64,000 nucleotides of DNA from Curtobacterium pusillum (lineage in GTDB: Bacteria; Actinomycetota; Actinomycetes; Actinomycetales; Microbacteriaceae). This document shows, piece by piece, positions 18,102-26,434 of the stretch; position 1 is the first letter of the stretch, and each line of letters begins with the position of its first letter. The stretch spans positions 1 to 64,000 of the forward strand of contig NZ_JABMCE010000084.1 in assembly GCF_013359865.1 (NCBI RefSeq). Direction: 5' to 3'. A model generated the notes under the pieces. That model worked only from the letters and a program-made list of their open reading frames with translations, did not search any database and was not told the DNA's origin. Position numbers and translations under genes: made by a program.

Positions 18102-18399
18102 ACGAGCCTCGTCGACACGCACCCCGACATCGCTCCAGGGTTACGGATGCTCACTCTGCTCAAGCCGACGACTGGCCCTTCGAGTCAACGACCTCGCGAC
18201 CACCGACCCGCTTCTCGTCACCGAGTGGCACGACTACCTCAACGGCTCCAAACGGCCCGAGCTGATGTTCGCCGGAACCGACCGGTACTGGTGGAAGTGC
18301 GCCTTCGGACACGTCCAGCAACAGAGCGTCCCGAACCGGCGGAAGTCGCGGGGATGCACCGAGTGCAAACCTGAGGACAGGATCCTCAACCAGAACTGA
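18102..18399 (+). pseudogene. Fragment of a treble-clef zinc-finger repeat protein
   Basis: From about 18145 to the TGA at 18397-18399 the frame reads GYGCSLCSSRRLALRVNDL, then DPLLVTEWHDYLNGS, WWKCAFGH and RGCTECK. This is the repeating unit of the probable zinc-ribbon/treble-clef family (PF14311-like: CxxC, then NDL-THPELAxEW, WWKCxxGH, GCPxC). An N-terminal piece of another unit (TSLVDTHPDIAP, 18102-18137) is in a different frame. No start codon or further units remain, so this is the broken end of a longer gene cut by the IS3 remnant. Such domains occur in DNA-binding and nuclease-linked proteins, often on mobile DNA. Confidence 0.65.
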
Positions 18400-18406
18400 A
18401 CAAACA

Positions 18407-18449
18407 CGAAAACGACGGCGAAGCTCTCCAGCTTCCGCCGTCGTTTTCG
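18407..18449 (+). terminator. Intrinsic terminator inside the element
   Basis: CGAAAACGACGGCG (18407-18420) pairs perfectly with 18436-18449; AAGCT/AGCTT extends the stem inward with one bulged C and a CTCC loop. The 3' arm is T-rich (TCGTTTTCGTCGTT). It sits 8 bp after the zinc-finger fragment stop. Confidence 0.85.
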
Positions 18450-18581
18450 TCGTTGTGAGCACCCGGCTCAGAAGGTCTCACGTCCGGTGAGAAGAATCCG
18501 CGACCTCTAAAACAGAGACCTCCTCAAGCGCTGCATGGTCTCATTGCTGCGAAGGAGTCTCACTTGACTTGAGAAGCGACA

Positions 18582-18598
18582 CGACCGGGCGGCCCTTC
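18582..18598 (+). terminator. Right half of the split tRNA-Gly terminator
   Basis: Second copy of the CGACC duplication (18582-18586) followed by GGGCGGCCCTTC, the complement of the stem half left next to the tRNA at 14711. It now lies 42 bp before the beta-lactamase start instead of behind the tRNA. Confidence 0.75.
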
Positions 18599-18640
18599 TG
18601 CGTGCGGGGTCCGTCCAGGATCGGGCACGAGGGTGCTGGG

Positions 18641-19603
18641 ATGCGTCACTCCCTCCCGTTCCTCGTCGCCGGTGGCATCGCTCTCTCCCTCGCCCTCGCC
18701 GGGTGCAGCGGCGGCAGCACGTCCGCGGGACCGAGTGCCGGCGCAACCGCCAGGTCGAGCGCGAGTCCGACGCCGACGCCGACGCCGACGATCAGCGACG
18801 CGGACCGCGAAGCCGTCACGAGGTCGCTCGCCGCCCTCGAGCGGGAGTACGACGCCACGGTCGGCGTGACCGCGACGGACACGACGACCGGCGAGACCGT
18901 GGCGTACAACGGCGAGCGGCGGTTCGGGTACGCCTCGACGCTCAAGGTGTTCGCGGCCGCCGAGTTCCTGCGCTCCGTGCACGGGGCGGCCCGTGCGGAA
19001 CGCGCGCACTGGACCGCGGCCGACGTCGCCGCCGCCGGGCACTCCCCCGTGACGAGCGAGCACGAGTCCGACGGGCTGACGTACGCGCAGCTCGCCGAGG
19101 CCGCCGTCAGACAGAGCGACAACACCGCACTGAACCTCGTCCTGGACCGCCTCAGCGGACCGGCGGCCCTCGACGACGCCCTCGCCCGACTCGGCGACCG
19201 GACCACCGAGGTCGTGCACGACGAGCCGGACCTCAACACGATCGAACCCGGCAGCACCGAGGACACCACGACCCCGGCGGCGTTCACGGCCTCGCTCGCG
19301 AGGGTCCTCGACGGCCGCACGCTCGACGCGTCGGACACGGCGCTGCTCGAGCGGTGGATGAGCGGCAACGCGACCGGCGACACGCTCGTCCGCGCCGGAG
19401 CGCCGACAGGGTGGACGGTCGCGGACAAGTCCGGCGGTGCGGGCGGCATCCGGAACGACATCGCCCTGGTGACGCGTCCCGACGGCGGCACGATCGTCAT
19501 CTCCGTCCTCACGACGAAGAACGACCCGGGCGCGGCCTACGACGACGCCCTCGTCGCCGACGCCGCGGCCGCGGTGCTCACGCCGTTCGACACGGAGCGC
19601 TGA
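18641..19603 (+). CDS. bla: Class A beta-lactamase, lipoprotein
   Basis: 320 residues from ATG 18641, selected because a lipoprotein signal follows (lipobox LAGC, Cys22); longer frames add unrelated residues. A Ser/Pro/Thr-rich linker (30-50) precedes the enzyme. All class A motifs are visible: S99-T-L-K102, S159-D-N161, E195-P-D-L-N199 on the omega loop, and K263-S-G-G in place of the common K-T-G. It should hydrolyse penicillin-type beta-lactams at the outer face of the membrane. It lies directly right of the transposon-like insertion, which separated it from the tRNA; any promoter must lie in the last 40 bp or read out of the element. Confidence 0.92.
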   Translation: MRHSLPFLVAGGIALSLALAGCSGGSTSAGPSAGATARSSASPTPTPTPTISDADREAVTRSLAALEREYDATVGVTATDTTTGETVAYNGERRFGYASTLKVFAAAEFLRSVHGAARAERAHWTAADVAAAGHSPVTSEHESDGLTYAQLAEAAVRQSDNTALNLVLDRLSGPAALDDALARLGDRTTEVVHDEPDLNTIEPGSTEDTTTPAAFTASLARVLDGRTLDASDTALLERWMSGNATGDTLVRAGAPTGWTVADKSGGAGGIRNDIALVTRPDGGTIVISVLTTKNDPGAAYDDALVADAAAAVLTPFDTER

Positions 19604-19666
19604 CGCCGGGTCACACGACGTCACGGACGACACGTGTCGAAAGCTCGCCACACCTACGATCTGGAC

Positions 19667-20812
19667 ATGACAACCCGCCTCGGCGGCGCCGGCACGCGAA
19701 CCCACGTCGTCATCGGCGGCGGTGTGGTCGGTGCGGCGACCGCGTACTCGCTCGCCACCCGCGGCGAGCGCGTCGTGCTCCTCGAACAGCACGGCCGTGG
19801 GCACGAGCGTGGCTCCTCGCACGGGGCGACGCGCATCTTCCGGCAGGGCTACGCCGATCCCGAGTACGTGACGCTCACGTCCCGCGCGCTCGAGCTGTGG
19901 GAAGGGCTCGAGCGCGCGGCGAACGAGCAGCTCATCGTCCGGACCGGTGCCGTCGACCACGGCCGGCCCGAGGTCGTGGACGCCATCGCCGCCGCGCTGG
20001 CCGACGCCGGCATCCCGCACGACACCCTGACCCCGGAGCAGGCCGCCGCACGCTGGCCCGGCATCGCGTTCGAGGGGCACGTCCTGGCCCACGCCACGGC
20101 CGGACGCATCCGCTCGGCGGAGGCGATCGAGGTCTTCCTCACCCTCGCCGAACGGACCGGACTCGTGGAGCTCCGGTTCGACACCCGCGTCACCGGCATC
20201 GAGGACCACGGCGGCGATGTCACGGTGGCCCTGTCGGACGGGAGCACGGTCCGCACCTCGTCCGTGATCGCGGCCGTCGGTTCCTGGGCCCCCACGCTGG
20301 TCGGCGACCTGCTCGCCGAGCGCGGGGCGCGCCTCCCGGCCCTCCGGATCACCCAGGAGCAGCCCGCCCACTTCCCCAGCCGTCTGCCGGACGAGGCGTG
20401 GCCGAGCTTCGTGCACTGGGCCGACGGGGACGACGTGTACGGCCTGCTCACGCCGGGCGAGGGCGTCAAGGTCGGGTTCCACGGCACGGGACCGGTGGTC
20501 GACCCGGACCACCGCGACTTCACGCCCGTGCCCGCTGAGGCCGAGCGGCTGCAGGCGTACGTCGCGCGGTACGTGCCCGGCGTCGACGCGACGCGGCCGA
20601 CGTTCATCAGCTGCCTGTACGACACCTCCCCCGATGAGGACTTCGTCATCGACCGCCGGGGTCCGATCACCGTCGCGACCGGGTTCTCGGGCCACGGGTT
20701 CAAGTTCGCACCGCTGCTCGGCGACATGATCGCCGACCTCGCCACCGGCGGGGCACCACATCCCCGGTTCTCCCTGTCGGAGCAGTCCGCCCCGGCCCCC
20801 GAAGACTCCTGA
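19667..20812 (+). CDS. FAD-dependent amine oxidase of the sarcosine/N-methyltryptophan oxidase family
   Basis: 381 residues. The N-terminal FAD-binding motif is VVIGGGVVGAA (14-24), followed by the family motif GSSHGATRIFRQGY (50-62). Cys316 in SCLYDTSPDEDF corresponds to the cysteine that binds FAD covalently in monomeric sarcosine oxidase and MTOX, and the ending has the TGFSGHGFKFAP motif. Thus it likely oxidises an N-methyl amino acid, giving formaldehyde and H2O2. TACGAT ends 6 nt before the ATG, consistent with a leaderless mRNA; the longer frame from 19634 is less likely. Substrate unknown. Confidence 0.88.
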   Translation: MTTRLGGAGTRTHVVIGGGVVGAATAYSLATRGERVVLLEQHGRGHERGSSHGATRIFRQGYADPEYVTLTSRALELWEGLERAANEQLIVRTGAVDHGRPEVVDAIAAALADAGIPHDTLTPEQAAARWPGIAFEGHVLAHATAGRIRSAEAIEVFLTLAERTGLVELRFDTRVTGIEDHGGDVTVALSDGSTVRTSSVIAAVGSWAPTLVGDLLAERGARLPALRITQEQPAHFPSRLPDEAWPSFVHWADGDDVYGLLTPGEGVKVGFHGTGPVVDPDHRDFTPVPAEAERLQAYVARYVPGVDATRPTFISCLYDTSPDEDFVIDRRGPITVATGFSGHGFKFAPLLGDMIADLATGGAPHPRFSLSEQSAPAPEDS

Positions 20813-20946
20813 GGACCCGACCCCGCGACGCGTCCGGTGCGGCAGCGCGCCCACCGCGGCGTCATCGGGGGGCCGCACGTGCGACGCTTGCCGGGTGCCG
20901 CGGTGCGCTCGCTCGCGGACGGCAACCGGATGATGGAGGTCTCCGC

Positions 20947-21981
20947 ATGCGCGTCGTGATCGCGCCCGATTCGTTCAAGGGCACCGCGACCGCGGCCGAG
21001 GTCGCCGCAGCGGTGGGCGACGGCTGGCTCGTCGAGCGCCCGGACGACGACGTCCTCCTCGCGCCGATGGCCGACGGCGGCGAGGGCACGCTCGACGCGT
21101 TCGAGGCCGCCGTTGCCGGTGCCGTCCGGGTTCCGGTCACGGTCACCGGACCGGCCGGTTCCCCCGTCGACACGTCCTGGCTCCGGCTGCCCGACGGCCG
21201 TGCGGTCGTCGAACTCGCGGCCACGAGCGGGCTGCCGCTCCTCGGCGACGAGCTGCTCCCGGACACCGCGACCTCCGCCGGCTTCGGCGAGGCGATCGCC
21301 GCGGCGCTCGACGCGGGGGCCACGGGACTCGTGCTCGGCATCGGCGGGAGCGCGTCCACGGACGGCGGTCGGCCGGTGCTCGAGGCGCTCGGGTACGACG
21401 GCCCCGGTCTGCGCGGGCTCCCACCGCTGGGCGTCACCGTGCTGACCGATGTGACGTCGCCGCTGCTCGGGCCGACCGGTGCCGCCGCGGTGTTCGGGCC
21501 GCAGAAGGGCATCACCCCGGACCGCATCGCGTCGTTCGACGAACGACTCTCCGACTGGGCGGCGCAGTTCCCCGCGGTCGACCCGACGACCCCGGGCGCA
21601 GGGGCCGCCGGTGGGGTCGGATTCGGGTTGCTCGCGTGGGGCGCGACGCTCGCGCGCGGGGCTTCGGCGGTCGCCGAGGTCCTGGGTCTGCCGGCACTGC
21701 TCGACGGGGCCGACGTGGTGATCACGGGCGAGGGCCGCTTCGACGGGCAGAGCGCGGCTGGCAAGGTGCCCGTGGTGGTGCATTCCCTCGGCGCAGCGCA
21801 CGCGCCGACCGCGCGGATCATGCTCGTCGCGGGGGCGATCGACGCGCCGCTCGACGACTACGACGCCGCGGCCTCGCTCACCGTCCTGGCGACGCAGACG
21901 ACCGGCGAGCCCTCCGACGCGCTGACCGACCCGCTGCGCTTCGCGACCATCGCGGGCCGGCGGCTCGCCCGGATGGCCTGA
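20947..21981 (+). CDS. glxK: Glycerate kinase
   Basis: 344 residues of the GlxK/GarK family. Family segments are [13 protein letters not shown] at the start, [12 protein letters not shown] (about 40-51), [12 protein letters not shown] (133-144), the VFGPQKG stretch and [15 protein letters not shown] towards the C-terminus. It phosphorylates D-glycerate, the last step of glyoxylate/glycerate use. ATG start has GGAGG 9 nt upstream. It follows the amine oxidase by 134 bp in the same direction, but no functional link is obvious. The exact carbon phosphorylated (2 or 3) cannot be read from sequence. Confidence 0.92.
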   Translation: MRVVIAPDSFKGTATAAEVAAAVGDGWLVERPDDDVLLAPMADGGEGTLDAFEAAVAGAVRVPVTVTGPAGSPVDTSWLRLPDGRAVVELAATSGLPLLGDELLPDTATSAGFGEAIAAALDAGATGLVLGIGGSASTDGGRPVLEALGYDGPGLRGLPPLGVTVLTDVTSPLLGPTGAAAVFGPQKGITPDRIASFDERLSDWAAQFPAVDPTTPGAGAAGGVGFGLLAWGATLARGASAVAEVLGLPALLDGADVVITGEGRFDGQSAAGKVPVVVHSLGAAHAPTARIMLVAGAIDAPLDDYDAAASLTVLATQTTGEPSDALTDPLRFATIAGRRLARMA

Positions 21982-22091
21982 CGCATTCCTCGCAAGGGTG
22001 CCCCAACGGGACCTCCCACCCGGATGGCGCGCTCCACCAGACTGGTCGCCGGGCCGGATCCGGCCCGCACGCACCATCCACGAGGAGACCA

Positions 22092-23138
22092 TTGCGCACC
22101 GTCAACGCGTACGCCGCACCGTCGGCCACGGAGCCGCTCGTCAAGACCACCATCACCCGTCGTGACCTCGGGCCGAACGACGTCGAGATCGACATCGCCT
22201 ACGCCGGGATCTGCCACTCGGACATCCACACCGTCCGCGGCGAGTGGGGCGAGATCCAGTACCCGCAGGTCGTCGGCCACGAGATCGTCGGCCACGTCGT
22301 CTCCGTCGGCAGCGACGTCACCGAGCACCAGGTCGGCGACCTCGTCGGCGTCGGCTGCATGGTGAACTCCTGCGGGGAGTGCGAGAGCTGCCTGAAGGGC
22401 GAGGAGCAGTACTGCCTCAAGGGCAACATCCAGACCTACGCGGGCGTCGATCCCGCCGACGGCTCGATCACCCAGGGCGGCTACTCGCAGGCCGTCGTCG
22501 TGAACGAGGACTTCGTGCTCCGCATCCCCGAGTCGCTCGACATCGAGAAGGTCGCGCCGCTGCTCTGCGCCGGCATCACGCTGTACTCGCCGCTGCGCCA
22601 CTGGGACGCCGGCCCCGGCACGAAGGTCGCGATCGTCGGCATGGGCGGCCTCGGTCACATGGGTGTGAAGATCGCAGCGGCGCTCGGCGCGGACGTGACC
22701 GTGCTGTCCCAGACCACCGCGAAGCAGGAGGACTCGCTCCGCTTCGGTGCGAAGGCCCACTACGCGACGCAGGACCCGGCGACGTTCGAGGAGCTCGCGA
22801 GCTCCTTCGACCTCATCATCAACACGGTGTCGGCGAAGATCCCGATGGGCGCCTACCTGGACCTGCTCAAGGTCGACGGCACGCTCGTCAACGTCGGCGC
22901 ACCGTCCGAGCCGCTCGAGGTACCGGCCTTCGCGCTCATCCCGTCGCGCCGCTCGTGGGCGGGTTCGTCCATCGGCGGGATCCGCGAGACGCAGGAGATG
23001 CTCGACTTCTGCGCCGAGCACGGCATCCTGCCGGAGACCGAGCTCATCAGCGCCGAGCAGATCAACGAGGCCTACGAGCGCGTCCTCTCCTCGGACGTGC
23101 GGTACCGCTTCGTGATCGACGCGGCGACGCTGGCGTAG
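22092..23138 (+). CDS. Zinc-dependent NAD(P) alcohol dehydrogenase, CAD subfamily
   Basis: 348 residues from TTG 22092, which has GAGGAG 6 nt upstream; the frame is open far upstream but that part shadows glycerate kinase. Catalytic zinc ligands are C41 (AGICHSDIH) and H63-E64 (GHE), structural zinc cysteines are 94, 97, 100 and 108 (NSCGECESC...QYC), and the coenzyme motif GMGGLGHMG is in the middle. The pattern fits cinnamyl-alcohol-dehydrogenase-like aldehyde reductases that mainly use NADPH. It ends 27 bp before a 22-bp hairpin of repeat family A. Confidence 0.92.
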   Translation: MRTVNAYAAPSATEPLVKTTITRRDLGPNDVEIDIAYAGICHSDIHTVRGEWGEIQYPQVVGHEIVGHVVSVGSDVTEHQVGDLVGVGCMVNSCGECESCLKGEEQYCLKGNIQTYAGVDPADGSITQGGYSQAVVVNEDFVLRIPESLDIEKVAPLLCAGITLYSPLRHWDAGPGTKVAIVGMGGLGHMGVKIAAALGADVTVLSQTTAKQEDSLRFGAKAHYATQDPATFEELASSFDLIINTVSAKIPMGAYLDLLKVDGTLVNVGAPSEPLEVPAFALIPSRRSWAGSSIGGIRETQEMLDFCAEHGILPETELISAEQINEAYERVLSSDVRYRFVIDAATLA

Positions 23139-23164
23139 CGGCTCGCGTCCACGACGCGACCAGC

Positions 23165-23212
23165 AGGAGACGGGAGGCGCGGTGCCGGCGGGCACCGCGC
23201 CTCCCGTCTCCT
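23165..23212. terminator. Repeat family A hairpin, 22-bp perfect stem
   Basis: 23165-23186 and 23191-23212 are exact inverse complements around a GGCG loop. The stem includes GGAGGCGCGGTGCC, and both arms hold the exact 10-bp word (23173, 23195). It follows the alcohol dehydrogenase stop by 26 bp and likely ends its transcript. Confidence 0.85.
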
Positions 23213-23296
23213 CCGTGCTGTCCCCGGAACGCGGGCCGGTCGTCCGGCTCGCGCACCCCGCGGCGCGGGCCGGTCCGGCCACGGCAGACTCGATAG

Positions 23297-24256
23297 ATGA
23301 GCAACACGACGGGCGAGGGGCCCTCGTCCCTCGTGTCGGTGTCGGGTACGGACACCGACTCCGCCATCGCGGACCTCGCCGGCATGTACGCCGGCCGCGC
23401 GTGGCACTCCAGCCGGACCGACGGCGACTACTGGTACCGCTACGTCGGCATCGGCGACGAACGCATGAGCATCCGCCGGTCGCAGATGCACGGCTCGCTG
23501 CGCGGTGACGTCGCCGTCGAGGGCGAGGTCGTCGTCCAGTGGATCGACGCCGGCACCGCGACGGTCGACGCCGGGCGTGACGAGGTCCGCATGCAGCCGG
23601 GTGTGCCGACGCTCTTCCCGGTCGAGCGGCGCTTCGACGTGGACTACCGCGACTGGGACCAGCGGCTCGTGCACCTCGACCGCGACCTCGTGCTCGACGT
23701 CGCCTCGGAGCAGTACCTCGTCGACGGCTCGGTCGACTTCGACCGGTCCACACCGCCGTCCGCGGCCTCGATCAACGGGTGGCGCCGAGCGGTCGCGTCC
23801 TCGGTCGACGTGCTCCGCGAGTCGGGGCCGGGGTCGCTCGCCTGGCACGAATCGCAGCGCGAGGTCGCCCGGGCACTGCTCGACCTGTACCGCTTCCGCG
23901 CCGAGCCCGCCCCGGTCGGCTGGTACGAGCACCGGAACGCCCGGGTGCGGACCGCCGTGGAGCACATCCACACCCACGCCCACGAGCCCCTGACGGTGTC
24001 GGACGTCGCGCGGGTCGCCGACCTCAGCGTGCGCGGACTGCAGGAGGCGTTCCAGCGCACCCTCGACCGCTCGCCGATGCAGTACCTCCGCGAGGTGCGG
24101 CTCCGACGCGCCCACGAGGACCTCCTGCACGCCCAGCCCGGCCAGGTCTCGGTCGCTGACGTCGCTGCGCGCTGGGGCTTCACGCACATGGGCCGCTTCT
24201 CGGGCGAGTACCTCCGCCGGTTCGGCGAGTACCCGAAGGTGACGCTGCGGCGTTAG
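23297..24256 (+). CDS. AraC-family transcriptional regulator
   Basis: 319 residues. The N-terminal 200 residues are an AraC-ligand-binding-like domain of the cupin type; the C-terminal 100 hold both helix-turn-helix units (LTVSDVARVADLSVRGLQEAF and VSVADVAARWGFTHMGRFSGEY), ending FGEYPKVTLRR as in this family. Target genes are not visible: it stands between the alcohol dehydrogenase (same strand) and a converging gene. There is no ribosome site before the ATG; the upstream CTCGATAG suggests a near-leaderless transcript. Its TAG stop shares two bases with the TAA stop of the opposite gene. Confidence 0.9.
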   Translation: MSNTTGEGPSSLVSVSGTDTDSAIADLAGMYAGRAWHSSRTDGDYWYRYVGIGDERMSIRRSQMHGSLRGDVAVEGEVVVQWIDAGTATVDAGRDEVRMQPGVPTLFPVERRFDVDYRDWDQRLVHLDRDLVLDVASEQYLVDGSVDFDRSTPPSAASINGWRRAVASSVDVLRESGPGSLAWHESQREVARALLDLYRFRAEPAPVGWYEHRNARVRTAVEHIHTHAHEPLTVSDVARVADLSVRGLQEAFQRTLDRSPMQYLREVRLRRAHEDLLHAQPGQVSVADVAARWGFTHMGRFSGEYLRRFGEYPKVTLRR

Positions 24257-25662
24257 CCCACTTCGTCGCCCGAGGGCAGCGCGTTGCACCAGTCGACGGA
24301 CCCGGCGTCGATGCTCGCCTCGAGCGCGCCCGAGGTCGCGTCGACGATGCTCACGAGGCCGCCCGTCGGGGACTTCGCCGCGACCGCGACGAACTGGCCG
24401 TTCGGGGAGGGGCAGACGGCGGTCACGCTCGCGTCGTCGGGGACGGTCACGGGGAGCCTGGAGGCGCGGCTCCCGTCCACGCGGACGATCCGTTGCGAGA
24501 TGGTCCCGTCCGACCGCACGTCGCCCACGACGCGCAGGTAGCTGTCGTCGGTCAGCTGGGCGATCCGCCCCAGGTAGGCGGCGTCGGTGCTGGCAGCGGG
24601 CGCCTGCAGTTCGGTGCGCTTCCCGTCGGTGAGGTCGAGGCGGACGATGCCGGTCCCCGTCTCGACGACGGCCGTGGTGCCGGTGCCGACGAAGCCGTGC
24701 AGGTACGTGGCGCTGCCGAGCCGGACGGCGTCGGTCCGCCCGCTCATGTCGACGAGCACGAGGTCGTCGCTGCCGGTCCGGACGAGGGCGCTCTCGGTGC
24801 GCGGCACGTACGCCCACTGCCCGACCGTCATCGGTACCGCTCCGGTGACCGGCGCGCCGCTGCCGTCGATCGCGGTGGGCAGGTGCGTGCCGGTCATGTC
24901 GACCACGTACAGCCCGACGTCGCGGGACTGCCCGGTCGAGGTGTCGGCGTACTCGAACCCGAACGAGGCGCCGTCGTCCGCCGCGTGCAGGGCGGTCACG
25001 CGGCCCTCGCGGGTCGGCAGCGTGAGGTGCTCGACGGGGGCGTCCTCGTCCTGCACCCCGCCGCTGAGCGGGACGATGTCGACGGAGGAACCGGTGTCGG
25101 TGCCGCTCACGACGACGAGCGACCGGCCGAGCCGCGCGTACTCGGAGATGCCGGTGGCCTCGTAGACGGTCCTCGCTCCCCCGGCGTCGAGCGAGCGCCG
25201 GACGATGCGGTCCTTCCCGCCGCCGGCACCGTCGCCGCCGGGCACGAGCGCGAGGACGTCGGTGCTGCCCGTGCGGATCGAGGCGCGGAGGTCGGCGGTG
25301 GCACGCTGGCCGGGCGCCCGGACGCCGTCGACCGAGATCTCGTACGAGCGGTCGTAGGCCAGCGGCCCGGCGAACTCGACCGCGATGGTGTTCCCGCTCG
25401 AGGTCACGGTGTGCGCGGCGGCCGGGCTGACCCGGACGTCCGCGGCGGACACCTTCTCGATCGCCTGGTTCGCCGTGAGGATGACGCGCTGGGCCGGGCG
25501 GGAGACGAGGCCGCTCGCGTCGTACGACACGTCCCGCAGCCGCGGTCCCTGCTGGGAGCCGACGACCGCGGCGACCGCGCCCACGATGACGAACACCAGC
25601 ACGGTGGCGACGAGGCGGCGTCGGAACCGGTTCCGTGGGCGCGCCCGGAGCTCAGTACTCAT
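24253..25662 (-). CDS. Membrane-anchored beta-propeller-like protein, unknown function
   Basis: 469 residues. A basic start (RARPRNRFRRRL) leads into one membrane helix (VATVLVFVIVGAVAAVVG, about 17-35), so the rest is outside. Residues 45-140 look like an Ig-like domain (PAQRVILTANQAIEKV, YDRSYEISVDGV); from about 150 the chain forms repeating strands typical of a propeller (VRVDGSRASRLPV, CPSPNGQFVAVAAKSPTGG). It is the last of three overlapping genes with the TIGR03943-like protein and the permease, so it probably acts with them at the membrane. Within it lies one exact repeat A word at 24460. Confidence 0.8.
   Translation of the reverse strand: MSTELRARPRNRFRRRLVATVLVFVIVGAVAAVVGSQQGPRLRDVSYDASGLVSRPAQRVILTANQAIEKVSAADVRVSPAAAHTVTSSGNTIAVEFAGPLAYDRSYEISVDGVRAPGQRATADLRASIRTGSTDVLALVPGGDGAGGGKDRIVRRSLDAGGARTVYEATGISEYARLGRSLVVVSGTDTGSSVDIVPLSGGVQDEDAPVEHLTLPTREGRVTALHAADDGASFGFEYADTSTGQSRDVGLYVVDMTGTHLPTAIDGSGAPVTGAVPMTVGQWAYVPRTESALVRTGSDDLVLVDMSGRTDAVRLGSATYLHGFVGTGTTAVVETGTGIVRLDLTDGKRTELQAPAASTDAAYLGRIAQLTDDSYLRVVGDVRSDGTISQRIVRVDGSRASRLPVTVPDDASVTAVCPSPNGQFVAVAAKSPTGGLVSIVDATSGALEASIDAGSVDWCNALPSGDEVG
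24460..24469 (+). repeat. Repeat family A copy inside the propeller gene
   Basis: Exact GGAGGCGCGG on the plus strand; the gene on the minus strand reads the complement in frame as Ser-Arg-Ala-Ser (context DGSRASRLP). No partner copy nearby. Confidence 0.85.
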
Positions 25663-26434
25663 ACGGGTCCTTCGGCTGCGCGATCTTCGTGACCTTCGCG
25701 GCCCTGATGACGATCCGGGCGTCCGCGGACTGGTCGGGGTTCGCGGCGAGCGCCCCGGACACGGTGACCCACTGGTCCTCGTCCGGGACGCCGCCGTCCG
25801 TGACGACCGCGAGCCCGACGGGTTGTGCGTCCACCGCGCAGCAGCTGATCACGAACCGGGTCAGCGTGAAGGACCCGTCCGATCCGGGCACCACGAACCC
25901 GGAGAGCTCCACCTTCTTGCCGACGAGGGAGGTCGTGTCCGTGGTCTGCCGGATGAGGGCGGCCCAGTCCTTCACGCCGTACTCCGACGTGTCGACCGAG
26001 CCACTGCCGAGGAGGGAGACGGCGGCCTCGGACCCGGCGGCGTCCGACAGGGTCGCCGAGTCCACGCTCCGCTGCTGTGCGGTGCGGGCGGACAGCGTCG
26101 TCGGGGGCAGGACGAGCATGGCGGCGGTGACCCCGATCGTGACGAGAGCCGCCACGCCACCGAGGGCGATGCGCGTGAGGCGAGCCGCGCCTCCGGTCCG
26201 CTCGTCGTGTCCTTCGTCGCCGTGCGCGTGTCCGTGACCGCGCGCGACCACGACCAGTCCGGCCACCGACGCGGGCACCGCGACGGCCGCGAGCACGACC
26301 GTGAACACCGAGTACCGCGGGTTGATGTACAGGTCCAGGTGCCCGGCGACCGCGAGCCACAGCGTGCAGAGCGCCACTCCGAGCACCGACCCGAGGCCGA
26401 GGTACGAGGGCAGGCGCGGCTCAGACGAGGACAT
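25652..26434 (-). CDS. TIGR03943-family protein (YcgQ-like permease partner)
   Basis: 260 residues with membrane helices near 15-30, 40-60 and 90-110, a His-rich loop between the last two (GHGHAHGDEGHDE), and an extracellular C-terminal domain holding FVVPGSDGSFTLTRFVISCCAVDAQPVGL. The ISCCAVDAQP motif is the signature of TIGR03943/YcgQ proteins, which are always coupled to a UPF0718/ArsP-type permease like the next gene upstream. It overlaps that gene by 14 bp and the propeller gene by 11 bp. The histidines and twin cysteines suggest metal handling, but this is inference. One repeat A word lies in it at 26185. Confidence 0.88.
   Translation of the reverse strand: MSSSEPRLPSYLGLGSVLGVALCTLWLAVAGHLDLYINPRYSVFTVVLAAVAVPASVAGLVVVARGHGHAHGDEGHDERTGGAARLTRIALGGVAALVTIGVTAAMLVLPPTTLSARTAQQRSVDSATLSDAAGSEAAVSLLGSGSVDTSEYGVKDWAALIRQTTDTTSLVGKKVELSGFVVPGSDGSFTLTRFVISCCAVDAQPVGLAVVTDGGVPDEDQWVTVSGALAANPDQSADARIVIRAAKVTKIAQPKDPYEY
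26185..26194 (-). repeat. Repeat family A copy inside the TIGR03943-like gene
   Basis: Exact word on the minus strand, i.e. the coding strand, read in frame as Gly-Gly-Ala-Ala (context [10 protein letters not shown]) between a His-rich loop and a membrane helix. Confidence 0.85.

Larger units (their letters stand above)
14727..18581. mobile_element. 3.86-kb transposon-like insertion with Tni/Tn7-type ends
   Basis: The ends are inverted repeats: the 25 bp at 14726-14750 and the reverse complement of 18557-18581 agree at 18 positions, sharing TTxCxCAAG and GTGAGAC. The right end begins TGTC; the left reads CGTCATTTCACAAGACG, close to the TGTCATTTTCAGAAGACG termini I recall for Tn402/Tn5053 (tni) transposons. 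Further TGAGACC words lie inside both ends (14766 on the left; GGTCTCA at 18537 and 18474 on the right), as expected for multiple transposase sites. It is flanked by the 5-bp duplication CGACC. No TniA/TniB/TniQ or TnsABC homolog is inside, so it is decayed or non-autonomous. It carries two unknown membrane genes, a dead IS3-family element and a zinc-finger fragment. Confidence 0.7.

Noticed and set aside
17214-18374. 386-codon frame over the IS3 remnant as an intact protein
   Set aside because: The transposase signal leaves this frame after GAQFTSWLFG and continues in another; the remaining part is out-of-frame text.
14705-18584. CGACACGA as an 8-bp direct repeat (14705-14712, 18577-18584), possible integrase attachment sites
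   Set aside because: It does not match the tRNA 3' end, no integrase is present, and the terminator reconstruction with CGACC explains the junctions better.
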